Source of the DNA: a virus
Length of the DNA stretch: 43,055 nucleotides
Virus record (IMG/VR): IMGVR_UViG_3300010334_000103
Coordinates: 1-43,055 of that record
Direction: 5' to 3' (one strand)
The position numbers and the translations under genes are program-made. Of this stretch, positions 31,750 through 40,642 are shown piece after piece. The notes under the pieces were generated by a model, which did no database searches, was not told where the DNA came from, and saw only the letters and a program-made list of their open reading frames with translations. Each line of letters starts with the position of its first letter. Position 1 is the first letter of the stretch.

Positions 31750-32162
31750 TAAACGGGGACATCTCTAACGAGACCCCGCCACGAATCATCGTCAACATCG
31801 ACACCGTAGTAGTTTCTGAGGTGGACGAGACCCGGGGATTGTTTAGGGGGGCTAAACTTCAGCGCAAGGTTACGAGTCTGCAAAACGCGATGCTCTCACA
31901 GGTTTGGAACAAGTCATTCCAATTCGGTCTGTCCGTTGAGCTCGCAGCATTTGAGGATGAGCACTGGACGCAAGAGCACCTTGACAAACTGATGGCTCGG
32001 CTAGATGGGCGTGGCGCGAACCCGTTTAACCACGCAGAGTTGTACCCTAGCCTTTCTGAGTTCGTATCGGAGCTTCCATACCGGTCCAACCTCAAAGGTG
32101 TGGTAGACATACCGGAGCGACTTCTTCGCTACGGTTCTTGGGGATTAGATTTAGACTTTTAG
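31746..32162 (+). CDS. Unknown protein in the replication operon
   Basis: A 138-residue protein from GTG 31746, overlapping the previous stop (GTGA). It starts with a strand (RIIVNIDTVVVSEVD), then a basic loop (GLFRGAKLQRKV), a helix (NAMLSQVWNKSFQFGLSVEL) and helices to the end, finishing LLRYGSWGLDLDF. The early D and later D could be acidic catalytic residues of a HAD-like or PIN-like fold, but the pattern is incomplete. No family can be named. Location suggests a DNA-replication role. Confidence 0.65.
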   Translation: MINGDISNETPPRIIVNIDTVVVSEVDETRGLFRGAKLQRKVTSLQNAMLSQVWNKSFQFGLSVELAAFEDEHWTQEHLDKLMARLDGRGANPFNHAELYPSLSEFVSELPYRSNLKGVVDIPERLLRYGSWGLDLDF

Positions 32163-32177
32163 AAAATCGAAGGAAAC

Positions 32178-33446
32178 ATGGCACACGATAACGAATACCG
32201 GCTAGTCAGCAAAGTAATCATCGACCGGGACATCATTCCGGTAATTGAGGTGGGTATACAAGACGATTGGATTATTGACGACGACCTGCGCCGGGTCTGG
32301 AAGTTTACCCGTGAGCACTTTTCCAAGTACCGCGAGGTTCCGACGTACACCACCGTTCGCGATAACTTCCCAAACTTCAAAGCCCTCAAAGTCGAGGACA
32401 GCCTTGATTATCTGATTGACCAGATGGTCTCCTTCCGTCGAAAGTCGCTCACCCTCAGCGGTGCCAGTGTTGTGGTTGAGAAGCTCCAAAGTAACGACCA
32501 TGAAGCCGCACTGACGGAGATGTCAAAGACGGTCACCGTTGTCAACGAGCAGGGCGTCGTAGGGACTCACCACGTCGACCTGACCAAAGACCCCGACTCT
32601 CGATTTGCTGAATACGAAAATGCACAGAACCACATCTTGCTGGGAATTGGTACGGGGTTTGCCAAAATTGATGAGGCTACGGCAGGGCTTCAGCCGGGTC
32701 AGCTGGTCACCATCATTGCTCCTCCCAAAACCGGTAAGTCACAGATTGCGCTTCAGGTTGCTATCAACATTCACGAAGCTGGTCACACCCCAATGTTCCA
32801 AAGTTTTGAGATGACAAACCACGAGCAATCCCAGCGTCACGATGCAATGCGGGCACACTTGAATCACAAAAACTTGAGACTGGGAAAGCTGTCAACCGTT
32901 GAGGAAGACCGCTACGCCGACATGCTTGACACTCTCAAAACCTCAAAGCCGTTTCATCTTGTTGATGCAGTTGGTGGGCTGACTATCGATGCCCTCGTAG
33001 CAAAAGCGGAACAGCTAAAGCCAGACATCATTTTTGTTGATGGCGTTTACCTCATGTTTGACCAAGTCACCGGAGAAGCTAATACCCCGCAGGCATTGAC
33101 TAACATCACCCGTGGGCTGAAGCGGGTCGCCCAGAGCATGAAGATTCCTGTGGTCATTACCACCCAGACGCTTCTTTGGAAGATGAAAGGTGGAAAGGTA
33201 ACCGCCGATTCCATTGGCTACTCGTCCTCATTCTTCCAAGACTCAGATGTCATTCTTGGTCTTGAGCCGGTAGAGACGGACCCGGGGCTACGCCTTCTCA
33301 AGGTCGTGCAGTCCCGTAACTGCCCACCCGAGACAACCTCCATCACATGGAGTTGGGACACCGGGTGCTTCCACGATGAGACCAAGCAAAAAGACTGCAA
33401 GTTCTGCGTTCCTTACTCCCTCACCGCGGCACCCGGGGGTTACTAA
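32178..33446 (+). CDS. Replicative DNA helicase (DnaB-like)
   Basis: A 422-residue protein with GAAGGAAAC upstream. The N-terminal helical domain (1-125) includes WKFTREHFSKYREVPTY and a linker. The RecA-type core carries GIGTGFAKIDEATAGLQPGQ, Walker A APPKTGKS at residues 181-188, Walker B IIFVDG at 284-289, and VVITTQTL near residue 325. The C-terminal tail contains a Cys pair (CKFC). It unwinds DNA at the phage fork as a hexamer, loaded by the 30710 product and joined by the primase at 33446. The order fits the initiator-loader-helicase-primase operon. Confidence 0.92.
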   Translation: MAHDNEYRLVSKVIIDRDIIPVIEVGIQDDWIIDDDLRRVWKFTREHFSKYREVPTYTTVRDNFPNFKALKVEDSLDYLIDQMVSFRRKSLTLSGASVVVEKLQSNDHEAALTEMSKTVTVVNEQGVVGTHHVDLTKDPDSRFAEYENAQNHILLGIGTGFAKIDEATAGLQPGQLVTIIAPPKTGKSQIALQVAINIHEAGHTPMFQSFEMTNHEQSQRHDAMRAHLNHKNLRLGKLSTVEEDRYADMLDTLKTSKPFHLVDAVGGLTIDALVAKAEQLKPDIIFVDGVYLMFDQVTGEANTPQALTNITRGLKRVAQSMKIPVVITTQTLLWKMKGGKVTADSIGYSSSFFQDSDVILGLEPVETDPGLRLLKVVQSRNCPPETTSITWSWDTGCFHDETKQKDCKFCVPYSLTAAPGGY

Positions 33447-34426
33447 TGGCTGTTGTGGATATTGAATCCGTTCTAAGCGAGCTAGGTATCTCCTATGAGA
33501 CTCGAGGTCACGAAGCTTCATCACTATGCCCAATGCACAAGAAGCGCACCGGCAAAGATGACAATTCCCCGTCATGGTGGATAAACCTAGACACCGGAAT
33601 GCACAATTGCTTTTCTTGTCATTACAAGGGCAATGTTGTTCAGCTTGTGTGCGATGTCAAGGAGTTTTACATCAAGTCATGGGGCGACCTTGTTGACTAT
33701 GACTATCAAGCCGCTAACGGATGGCTCGCATCCGTCTCATCCGTCTCTCCGGAAAAGATGTACGAGAGGCTAAAGTCGATGCCCTCGAGAATCGAGCGGT
33801 ATGAAAAACCAGTAGAGATGTCCGAGGCACGCCTAGCAATATTTGTCGACCCCCCGGAAGACCAGCTTGCCTCGCGCAACATTACTCTTGAGTCTGCCAA
33901 GGCATACGAGATTATGTGGGACGCAAAGACCTGTACTTGGATTTTCCCGTTCCGAGACCCGGAGACTAAAAGGCTCATGGGATGGCAAGAAAAAGGTACC
34001 CTGAACAGGACTTTTATGAATCGTCCCCCGGGTCTTCCCCGCTCAAAAACCCTGTTTGGGTTACCTCAACTTCGTGAAGACGTGGTCTACCTTGTTGAGT
34101 CCCCGCTGGATTGCGCTCGGCTGTACTCCGCCGGATTTCCCGGTGCGGTAGCGGTCTGCGGCTCAACTATGAAAGAGGAGCAAATAAAGCTTATCCGCAC
34201 AGCTGGTCGAGTAATCGCCGCATTTGATAATCCTAAGTTGGATGAGGCTGGCAAGAAGGTGTCAGAGGATGTCCGTAAGCTTGCCCTGAAGTACAGCCTG
34301 AACCTGTCGTACTTCAACTACGGTGAATCAGGTTGTAAGGACCCGGGAGATATGGCTAACGACGAAATCCAATGGGGAATTGAGCACGCCCAGTCGTTCC
34401 TCCTCGGGCAGGCTGCCTATGTTTAG
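33446..34426 (+). CDS. DnaG-like primase with CHC2 zinc finger and Toprim
   Basis: A 326-residue protein, TAATG-coupled to the helicase. The zinc finger is C28-x2-H31 ... C55-x2-C58 (CPMH, CFSC), the CHC2 type. Residues about 213-262 are a Toprim domain: VVYLVESPLDCARLYSAG (with the catalytic Glu), then VIAAFDN and a following Asp-rich segment, CKDPGDMAND. It is shorter than bacterial DnaG (about 600 residues), as many phage primases are, and lacks the C-terminal helicase-binding domain. It would prime lagging-strand synthesis. Confidence 0.88.
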   Translation: MAVVDIESVLSELGISYETRGHEASSLCPMHKKRTGKDDNSPSWWINLDTGMHNCFSCHYKGNVVQLVCDVKEFYIKSWGDLVDYDYQAANGWLASVSSVSPEKMYERLKSMPSRIERYEKPVEMSEARLAIFVDPPEDQLASRNITLESAKAYEIMWDAKTCTWIFPFRDPETKRLMGWQEKGTLNRTFMNRPPGLPRSKTLFGLPQLREDVVYLVESPLDCARLYSAGFPGAVAVCGSTMKEEQIKLIRTAGRVIAAFDNPKLDEAGKKVSEDVRKLALKYSLNLSYFNYGESGCKDPGDMANDEIQWGIEHAQSFLLGQAAYV

Positions 34427-35990
34427 CGGCACCCTTAAGCCGTATCAAGTTGAGGCTGTCGAGAAGATGGTCGATAAGAAAAAGATTCTTGTGGCATACG
34501 AAATGGGTCTGGGAAAGACTCCTATGACCATTGCCGCAATTGAGTCACTTCGAGAAAAGGGCGATATTGAGGCACCCGTACTGGTTCTGTGTCTAGCCAG
34601 CTTGAAGTATCAGTGGCAAAAAGAAGTCACTAAGTTTAGCGATTCAAACGCTCTTGTAATTGACGGAACCCCTAAACAAAGACAGGCATACTACGAGTCA
34701 TACTTAAAGTATGACTACATTGTAATGAACTACGAACAAGTTGTAAATGACTGGGAAACTCTGAAGAAAATGACTTTCTCCGCAATCATTTGCGACGAGG
34801 CAACAGCAATCAAAGGTTTTCGAGCAAAACGAGCAAAGAAAGTAAAAGAACTTGGAAGAAACATACCGATTAGATTCGCGCTCACAGGAACGCCTATCGA
34901 GAATGGTCGCCCGGAAGAGGTCTTCTCAATTATGCAGTTTGTCAATCCGACTGTTTTGGGAAGATTTGACTTATTCGATAAAACGTTCATTGTACGCAAC
35001 CACTTCGGCGGGGTCCAAAGATATCGGAACCTACCAACACTCCACAAAACTCTTTCCTCTCACTCGGTCAGAAAGGCGCAGAAGGACGAGGACGTAAAGC
35101 CCTATCTTCCGGATGCCGTATATCGACAGCCCCTTCTGGTACCGCTTGATAGTAAAGCCAAGAAGGTATACGAATACATCTCTCGCGACCTCCGCGAAAT
35201 GCTCATAGAGGCTAGTCAACTCTTTGGAAGCAACTTCAGTATCGCCGCTCACTACGGTCAAGCTTACGACGCAAATGACCCGGCTAACGAGCTCCGAGGA
35301 AAAGTCATGTCCCGTATCACTGCATTACGAATGCTCTGCTCAAATCCTGACCTTCTCGTGGAGTCCGCGCTCAATTTTAGTAATCAAACCGGAAAAGGCA
35401 GCGCATACATTCACGAAGTATCGGAACTCGGAATGCTGTCTGATTTGAAGAAAACCCCAAAGCTAGACGCAACTGTCTCTTACTTGAGAGACCACCTAGA
35501 TATTGATGAGTCCTACAAAGCTGTTGTATTTTCCTCGTACCTAGGTTCTGTCCGACACCTTGTTGACCGCTTAGCTTCGCACGGGATTACCGCCGTTCCG
35601 TATACCGGCGAGATGAACGCTAAAGAAAAAGAAGCGAGCAAAGTACGGTTTCAGACAGAGACGGATGTAAAGGTGTTGGTTTCATCCGACGCAGGAGGTT
35701 ACGGGGTTGACCTTCCGCAGGCAAACTTGCTTTTGAACTACGACCAGCCTTGGTCAGCCGGTTTATCCGTACAAAGAAACGGACGAATCAATAGAACAAG
35801 CTCTACATGGAGCACGATTACGATTCAGGATGTGCTAGTCTTAGGCTCCATTGAACAGCGCCAGTACGAGACTCTCCAGCAAAAAAAGAGTGTCGCAGGT
35901 GCGGTGTTAGATGGTGAAGGAATCAACTCGCGTGGCGGGGTCGATTTAACAGTAGGAAGTCTGCTAGGTTTTCTAACAGACCAGATTTAG
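34419..35990 (+). CDS. SNF2-type superfamily 2 helicase
   Basis: A 523-residue protein started at ATG 34419, which overlaps the primase gene by eight bases; a longer open frame upstream lacks a good start. Motifs: KPYQVEAVEKM (Q-like), motif I MGLGKT at 29-34, motif II DEAT at 126-129, motif III ALTGTPIENG, VFSSY in the C-domain, and motif VI SVQRNGRINR at about residue 450. This is the SNF2/DNA translocase layout. In phages such enzymes remodel protein-DNA complexes or move branches during replication and recombination. No extra domain is visible. Confidence 0.9.
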   Translation: MFSGTLKPYQVEAVEKMVDKKKILVAYEMGLGKTPMTIAAIESLREKGDIEAPVLVLCLASLKYQWQKEVTKFSDSNALVIDGTPKQRQAYYESYLKYDYIVMNYEQVVNDWETLKKMTFSAIICDEATAIKGFRAKRAKKVKELGRNIPIRFALTGTPIENGRPEEVFSIMQFVNPTVLGRFDLFDKTFIVRNHFGGVQRYRNLPTLHKTLSSHSVRKAQKDEDVKPYLPDAVYRQPLLVPLDSKAKKVYEYISRDLREMLIEASQLFGSNFSIAAHYGQAYDANDPANELRGKVMSRITALRMLCSNPDLLVESALNFSNQTGKGSAYIHEVSELGMLSDLKKTPKLDATVSYLRDHLDIDESYKAVVFSSYLGSVRHLVDRLASHGITAVPYTGEMNAKEKEASKVRFQTETDVKVLVSSDAGGYGVDLPQANLLLNYDQPWSAGLSVQRNGRINRTSSTWSTITIQDVLVLGSIEQRQYETLQQKKSVAGAVLDGEGINSRGGVDLTVGSLLGFLTDQI

Positions 35991-36003
35991 AGGGGAGCAC
36001 CAA

Positions 36004-36447
36004 ATGGCAAAAGTAATTGAAGAAGAAGGTGTCCGGTTTACAAATCCTGACAACCTCGAGTCTCAGGTACGAGAGTACGTAAAGGTCAAGGCAACCCTTG
36101 AGCAGATGGAGGCTCGCTCCCGCGAACTCCGTGAGGCTCTGTTTGCCAAGATTGACGCGGAAGGTTACGAAGACGACAAGGGAAACATCACTCTTGAGTT
36201 GGACAGCGCCGTTGAGGAAGTAACTCGTATTGAAAAGCAACGACGAGTGACCCGTAAGCTTGACGAGTCAATTGCCGAAGAGCTCATCAAAGAGCGTGGC
36301 ATTGAAGACGCCGTGTACAAGACAATTCGAGTTATCGACGAAGACGCTCTCATGGCGCAGATGTACGAAGGGCACATCTCTGAAGAAGATATTGACCAGA
36401 TGTTCCCCTCAAAGGTTGTCTGGGCATTGATGACGAAGAAGAAGTAA
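36004..36447 (+). CDS. Unknown helical protein
   Basis: A 147-residue acidic protein with AGGGGAGC upstream. It is largely helical: a coiled coil (REYVKVKATLEQMEARSREL), a short beta stretch (KGNITLELDSAVEEVTRI) and helices to the end (EEDIDQMFPSKVVWALMTKK). It has no recognisable catalytic motif. Its stop overlaps the next gene's start (TAATG). It may act as a cofactor of the adjacent DNA-binding protein or of the helicase; function unknown. Confidence 0.7.
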   Translation: MAKVIEEEGVRFTNPDNLESQVREYVKVKATLEQMEARSRELREALFAKIDAEGYEDDKGNITLELDSAVEEVTRIEKQRRVTRKLDESIAEELIKERGIEDAVYKTIRVIDEDALMAQMYEGHISEEDIDQMFPSKVVWALMTKKK

Positions 36448-36929
36448 TGCCCGGTTTACGAAGCGACGAAGATATTCTCAAGGCGTTTGAGGGTCTCGAC
36501 ACAATTCCCGGCTCTAAGAAGTCGCGGCGTGTCGACAACCCAGTAGCCGAAAATCGTCGTGCTAAGCTTCTCGGAGAGTCAAATGGGTGGGATGCCAATC
36601 CCATCGTAAAGTCTCTCGGAGGTGTAGAGACGGAAGTCTTTACAATCAGTGCGCTGGCAGAGGCACTGGAAAAAAAGGTGGTAACCATCCGCCTGTGGGA
36701 GAAGAAGGGGTACATCCCAATCGCTCCCTATCGCCTACGGTCCAAGACGCTTCAAGGCAAGAAGGTAAACGGTAACCGGGTCTATACCCGGGAACTTATC
36801 GAAATTGCTATTGAGGAGTTTTCACGTCGAGGGCTACTTGGTTCCGCTCGTGTAGAGTGGAGCCATCACGAGGAGTTGACAGAGGCACTAGTCAGCCGAT
36901 GGAAACGAGCCGTGAACCGAGAGCAGTAA
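36447..36929 (+). CDS. MerR-like helix-turn-helix DNA-binding protein
   Basis: A 160-residue protein. Residues about 65-120 form a MerR/excisionase-type winged helix: FTISALAEALEKKVVTIRLW, EKKGYIPIAPYR, RLRSKTLQGKKVNGNRVYTR. The N-terminal 60 residues are disordered and the C-terminal 45 are helical and basic (ALVSRWKRAVNREQ). It could be a regulator of the replication genes or a DNA-binding accessory. No effector domain is visible. Confidence 0.75.
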   Translation: MPGLRSDEDILKAFEGLDTIPGSKKSRRVDNPVAENRRAKLLGESNGWDANPIVKSLGGVETEVFTISALAEALEKKVVTIRLWEKKGYIPIAPYRLRSKTLQGKKVNGNRVYTRELIEIAIEEFSRRGLLGSARVEWSHHEELTEALVSRWKRAVNREQ

Positions 36930-36979
36930 TGCCTCATAACCAATCGAGAGCGAAAGCCTCAAGACCGAAATGAGAAATC

Positions 36980-37639
36980 ATGATTAACGTACCAACCGCA
37001 CAGGTCGACGACTACGACCTCGACGAGCCACTCGTCGAAGATGCCCCCGAAGCAACCCCCAAGCACGGCACCTCAGTGCAGGCTGGATGGGGAGCTGCTG
37101 ATGCACTCCTGAAGCCGAAGGGCGGGGACTACCCGAACGACTTCCGCTTCAGTGACGCGGTTCAGCTTGTCCGCTTTTTGGACAACGAACCCTTCTCCGT
37201 CTACCAACAGCACTGGCTCGAGCGCGAAGGAAAGAAGTCCTTTGTCTGCCTCGGCGATGACTGCCCGTTGTGCGACATTCTCGGCGACAAGCCCCGTGGC
37301 AAGTTCGCTTTCAACGTCCTCATCTGCACCGATGAGGAGCCATCCGTCCAGATTCTCACGGCTCCGCCGACGTTTGCGCGTCAGCTCCGTGCAGCGAACG
37401 ACGACCCGCGTCGTGGTCCGCTGACCAAGTATTACTGGGCAATCTCTCGACAGGGTTCAGGTCCCCAGACCGCGTACACCCTCGACCGCGTCCGCGCGAC
37501 CGACCTTGCCGAAGAGTGGGACCTCGATGCCGAGGCTATGGAGGAAGTTGCTGCTGGTGCGACGCGCTACGGCGCTGAGGCAGTGTATGTGACCCCCCGC
37601 GCAGAACTGCTCGAAGTCGCTCGCTCCGCAGTTTCCTAA
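36980..37639 (+). CDS. ssDNA-binding-like protein (gp32-like, zinc-containing)
   Basis: A 219-residue protein behind ATGAGAAATC. After an acidic start, the core has FRFSDAVQLVRFLDNEPF, YQQHWLEREGKKSFVC and a Cys cluster (VCLGDDCPLCDILG) with C-x5-C-x2-C spacing, then FAFNVLICTDE and LTKYYWAISRQGS. An OB-type fold with a zinc knuckle and the C-P-x-C-D stretch resembles T4 gp32-type proteins, which coat single-stranded DNA and recruit the replisome. It is encoded directly before the DNA polymerase. Codon usage is strongly optimised, as in the capsid and sheath genes, suggesting high copy number. Confidence 0.65.
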   Translation: MINVPTAQVDDYDLDEPLVEDAPEATPKHGTSVQAGWGAADALLKPKGGDYPNDFRFSDAVQLVRFLDNEPFSVYQQHWLEREGKKSFVCLGDDCPLCDILGDKPRGKFAFNVLICTDEEPSVQILTAPPTFARQLRAANDDPRRGPLTKYYWAISRQGSGPQTAYTLDRVRATDLAEEWDLDAEAMEEVAAGATRYGAEAVYVTPRAELLEVARSAVS

Positions 37640-37650
37640 CCCACTCCCCC

Positions 37651-37686
37651 GGGGCTGGTCCGCTTTCCTTTCGGCAGACCAGCCCC
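37651..37686 (+). terminator. Probable terminator after the ssDNA-binding gene
   Basis: A 10-bp perfect stem (GGGGCTGGTC / GACCAGCCCC) with a 16-base loop is followed by ATTCTCGTCTCTT. The 37640-37735 gap also holds TAATAT (37711-37716), a possible -10 for the polymerase operon, but no good -35 matches it. Confidence 0.65.
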
Positions 37687-37735
37687 ATTCTCGTCTCTTG
37701 AATAAGGGACTAATATAGAAAGGAAAGAGGGAAGT

Positions 37736-39739
37736 ATGAACATCATTACCACCGAAGAACAGCTTCAGGAGTTCGTCGACGCCTACCTAAAGGTTGACGC
37801 ATTTGCCTTCGACGTAGAGACCATCGGGGAAGATAGGCTCTACCCAATTATCAACGATGTGTGCTGGATTTCTTTTGCCACCGAAGGTCGCACGGACGTA
37901 ATCCCCATGGGGCATCCTAACGGTGAGTTTCTCCGTTACGACAAGCCACTGTTGTCGGAAGGTCAGCGCCGTATTGAGTTGGGTAAGCCGTTGTCGGATA
38001 TCCACTACTCAAAAGATAAGAGTAAGTGGGTTTCGGTTTTTGACGAGCCCCCAGCCCAGCTGACTCCTCGTCAGGTGTTTGACGCCATCAAACCCTTGTT
38101 GTTTTCTGACAAATTAAAAATTGCTCATAATGCCAAGTTTGACTTGAAGTCCGTGGCTAAGTATTACCGAGGTACAGTTCCGCCCAAGCCTTACTTTGAT
38201 ACCTTGATGGCTTCGTTTATTGTAAACAACTTAAACCGAAACGGTCTCAACCTTGCCGCTTGTGCAAAGCGCGAGCTTGGCATTGAGGTAGAAAAAGGAG
38301 TTGGAGCTAACGTAGCGGAGCACGCTTTTTCGGCGGTTGCTAAATACTCCGGTATTGATGCCGATGTCACATGGCAGTTGTACAAGGTACTCGCTCCTAA
38401 GGTAGGTACTGACCTCAAAAAAGTATGGCGACTAGAGATGGACGTCCTCGCCGCTCTATGCGACATGGAGCAGGCAGGGGCACCTATTGATACCAAGCAG
38501 TTGCAGGTTCTTTCGGAGCAAATTAGCGCGGACAAGTTAGCTGCTGAGGCTAAGGCGTACAGGATTGCAGGTAAGGCGTTTCCCATCAACTCCATCGCGG
38601 AGAAGCAGAAGCTGTTGTTCATCCCGCAAGATGGGCAAAAAAAGCCCCGCATCACACCCAATCTTCGTCTGAAGCAGGCGCTGACCCCCAAGGGTCAAGA
38701 GATGCTTCGTAATAATCAAGAGCTCACCCCAGCACAGTTTTCCGTTTCCGCGGAAGCCCTCGAGTTCTATCGAGGAAAAGACGAGCTTGTCGACGCCCTG
38801 CTGGAGTATCAAGACCTCAACAAGTTGCTTACGACTTACGTAACCCCGTACCACGGTGGAGAAGTCAAGCACGTTACCAACGGTAAAGAGAAGATTACCG
38901 AGAAGAAGAGCCTCCTTATCAACGGTCGCGTGCACACAAACTTCAAGGCACATGGTGCCGAGACCGGTCGGTTCTCCTCCAGTGAACCTAACTTGCAGAA
39001 CATCCCGTCATCCGGAGAGTACGGGAAGCTCATCCGTAACCTCTTTATTGCACCAGACGGATGCAAACTAGTGGTGGCGGACTATTCTCAGATTGAGCCA
39101 AGGGTAATTGCGTCCTTATCCGGCGACCCTGTTATGGTCAACAACTACATTACGGGAGGGGATATATACACCACCATTGGTGACACAATGGGAGTCGACC
39201 GTAAAGCGGGTAAGGTTCTTGTTCTTGCCATTTCATACGGCGTCGGACCTGACAAGATTGCCGCGAGCGTTGGTTGTACGGTGACCGAAGCCAAGGCACT
39301 ACTCAATAACTTTGAGCAGGAGTTCTCTTCCATTGCCCGGTACAAGGCTCGAGTGGTTCGACTTGCAAAAGAGATTCGCCCCATGCCATACGTTGAAACT
39401 ATTTTTGGTCGGCGTCGATACATCCCAGAGTTATTGAGTAGTGAATACGGTCTATTGGCTCGTGCTGAACGACAGGCGTTCAATACTGTAATTCAGGGCT
39501 CAGCTGCCGACATAATGAAGCTTGCCATTGTTCGCGCTCACTCGTGCTTTGTTGACGAACCAGACATCAACGTGCTCCTCACGGTGCACGATGAGCTTGT
39601 GACTGTGTGTCCCGAGGACCGCGCAGACGAGGTCGCGGAGGCTATCCGCGTGTCGATGGAAGGCATCAAGCTAAAAGAGATTACAGTACCTCTTATAGCC
39701 GATGTCAAGATTGTAGATAAGTGGGGAGAAGCAAAGTAA
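37736..39739 (+). CDS. DNA polymerase, family A, with 3'-5' exonuclease
   Basis: A 667-residue protein with AAAGGAAAGAGG upstream. The exonuclease domain shows FDVET at 25-29 (Exo I), HNAKFD near 130 (Exo II) and YSGIDADVTW near 204 (Exo III). Polymerase motifs: A VVADYSQIEPR at about 446, B RKAGKVLVLAISYG at about 488, C VHDEL at about 616. It lacks a 5' nuclease domain, as is usual for phage enzymes. It would copy the phage genome with the adjacent helicase and primase. All catalytic residues I would expect are present. Confidence 0.95.
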   Translation: MNIITTEEQLQEFVDAYLKVDAFAFDVETIGEDRLYPIINDVCWISFATEGRTDVIPMGHPNGEFLRYDKPLLSEGQRRIELGKPLSDIHYSKDKSKWVSVFDEPPAQLTPRQVFDAIKPLLFSDKLKIAHNAKFDLKSVAKYYRGTVPPKPYFDTLMASFIVNNLNRNGLNLAACAKRELGIEVEKGVGANVAEHAFSAVAKYSGIDADVTWQLYKVLAPKVGTDLKKVWRLEMDVLAALCDMEQAGAPIDTKQLQVLSEQISADKLAAEAKAYRIAGKAFPINSIAEKQKLLFIPQDGQKKPRITPNLRLKQALTPKGQEMLRNNQELTPAQFSVSAEALEFYRGKDELVDALLEYQDLNKLLTTYVTPYHGGEVKHVTNGKEKITEKKSLLINGRVHTNFKAHGAETGRFSSSEPNLQNIPSSGEYGKLIRNLFIAPDGCKLVVADYSQIEPRVIASLSGDPVMVNNYITGGDIYTTIGDTMGVDRKAGKVLVLAISYGVGPDKIAASVGCTVTEAKALLNNFEQEFSSIARYKARVVRLAKEIRPMPYVETIFGRRRYIPELLSSEYGLLARAERQAFNTVIQGSAADIMKLAIVRAHSCFVDEPDINVLLTVHDELVTVCPEDRADEVAEAIRVSMEGIKLKEITVPLIADVKIVDKWGEAK

Positions 39740-40194
39740 TGAACTGGTTTCGAAAGAAACACCTAAAACTCCCCGACGACATCCTCACCTCCAGAATCCG
39801 AGGGTTTATCCTCGACTCGCAGGCACCCTCGGCGTATCACATGAGTATCCTTCTTGGACTTAGCCCCATGAGCGACGAGGTGGCGGAACATGAAGAAGAA
39901 GACAGTGATATTCGAGTTTCAAAAATAGACCATCTATTGCCGGTATTGTTTGCTTTTTCTACCACCATGGCAGAGGCTGCTGTTGCTCACCAAAAAGCCC
40001 ATATAGAAGATGAGGCTGAGGATGACGAGGAATCCATACTTTCCCATCTACCGCCAGAAATTTGGGACGCTACACAGGGCATGTTCACTACCGTCAGCAT
40101 GAACACTTTGGTAGGAGCTGTTTCTCAATTAGTAGACATGGGGTTCTTAGAGGTCAAGACTCCTAAATCAATAAAAAAGGTATTCAACCTATGA
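39739..40194 (+). CDS. Unknown helical protein
   Basis: A 151-residue protein coupled to the polymerase by TAATG; a longer frame upstream lacks a better start. It is acidic in the middle (EEDSDIRVSK ... EDEAEDDEESI) and has several amphipathic helices (HLLPVLFAFSTTMAEAAVA, LVGAVSQLVDMGFLEV). The basic tail reads KTPKSIKKVFNL. No family is recognised; the operon position suggests a replication accessory. Confidence 0.65.
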   Translation: MNWFRKKHLKLPDDILTSRIRGFILDSQAPSAYHMSILLGLSPMSDEVAEHEEEDSDIRVSKIDHLLPVLFAFSTTMAEAAVAHQKAHIEDEAEDDEESILSHLPPEIWDATQGMFTTVSMNTLVGAVSQLVDMGFLEVKTPKSIKKVFNL

Positions 40195-40403
40195 CTTCTA
40201 ATGACCCAATTAACCACCCTAAGCACTATACGCAATACCCCATAGAAGTCATTGAAATAACGGAACGACTTAACTTTTGTCGTGGCAATGCGGTTAAGTA
40301 CATTACTCGAGCCGGAGTAAAGGACCCACATAAAGAACTAGAAGACTTGAAGAAAGCTCAGTGGTACTTAGCAAGAGAGATTTCCCGATTGGAGAATCAA
40401 TGA
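40191..40403 (+). CDS. DUF3310 protein (nucleotide kinase-like, SaV type)
   Basis: A 70-residue protein overlapping its neighbour by ATGA. The DUF3310 pattern is clear: NHPKHYTQYPIEVIEITERL, then FCRGNAVKYITRAG and HKELEDLKKAQWYL. The family is common in phages and often annotated as nucleotide kinase, though that function is not shown by sequence. Length is normal for the single-domain form. Confidence 0.9.
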   Translation: MTSNDPINHPKHYTQYPIEVIEITERLNFCRGNAVKYITRAGVKDPHKELEDLKKAQWYLAREISRLENQ

Positions 40404-40642
40404 CCTACGATGAAAAGTTTGATGCTGCAATAGCCAAGTTAGAAAAAATGAATGACCACCACCCTTCGATGGTTTGGTACTCGGAGGCAAAGTTTCTCTA
40501 CACACTTTTGCCGGAATTGATTGACCTACTTAAACTTGGTAAACAGTTTCATATAGACAAACTGACCCATGAAGAGGACATCGCAGCGCACATTGAGTAC
40601 ATCCAACTTGTTGACAAAATTGTAGGAGAAGATAATGAATAA
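40400..40642 (+). CDS. Small acidic helical protein
   Basis: An 80-residue protein from ATG 40400, overlapping the previous stop (ATGA), with GGAGA upstream. It is almost all helix (FDAAIAKLEKMNDHHPSM, FLYTLLPELIDLLKLGKQ). There is no known motif; it is probably a small partner protein. Its end overlaps the next gene by eight bases. Confidence 0.65.
   Translation: MTYDEKFDAAIAKLEKMNDHHPSMVWYSEAKFLYTLLPELIDLLKLGKQFHIDKLTHEEDIAAHIEYIQLVDKIVGEDNE

Noticed and set aside
37699-37716. TTGAAT and TAATAT as a promoter pair before the polymerase gene
   Set aside because: Only about six bases separate them, too short for a sigma-70-type promoter. Only the -10-like half is retained as a possibility.
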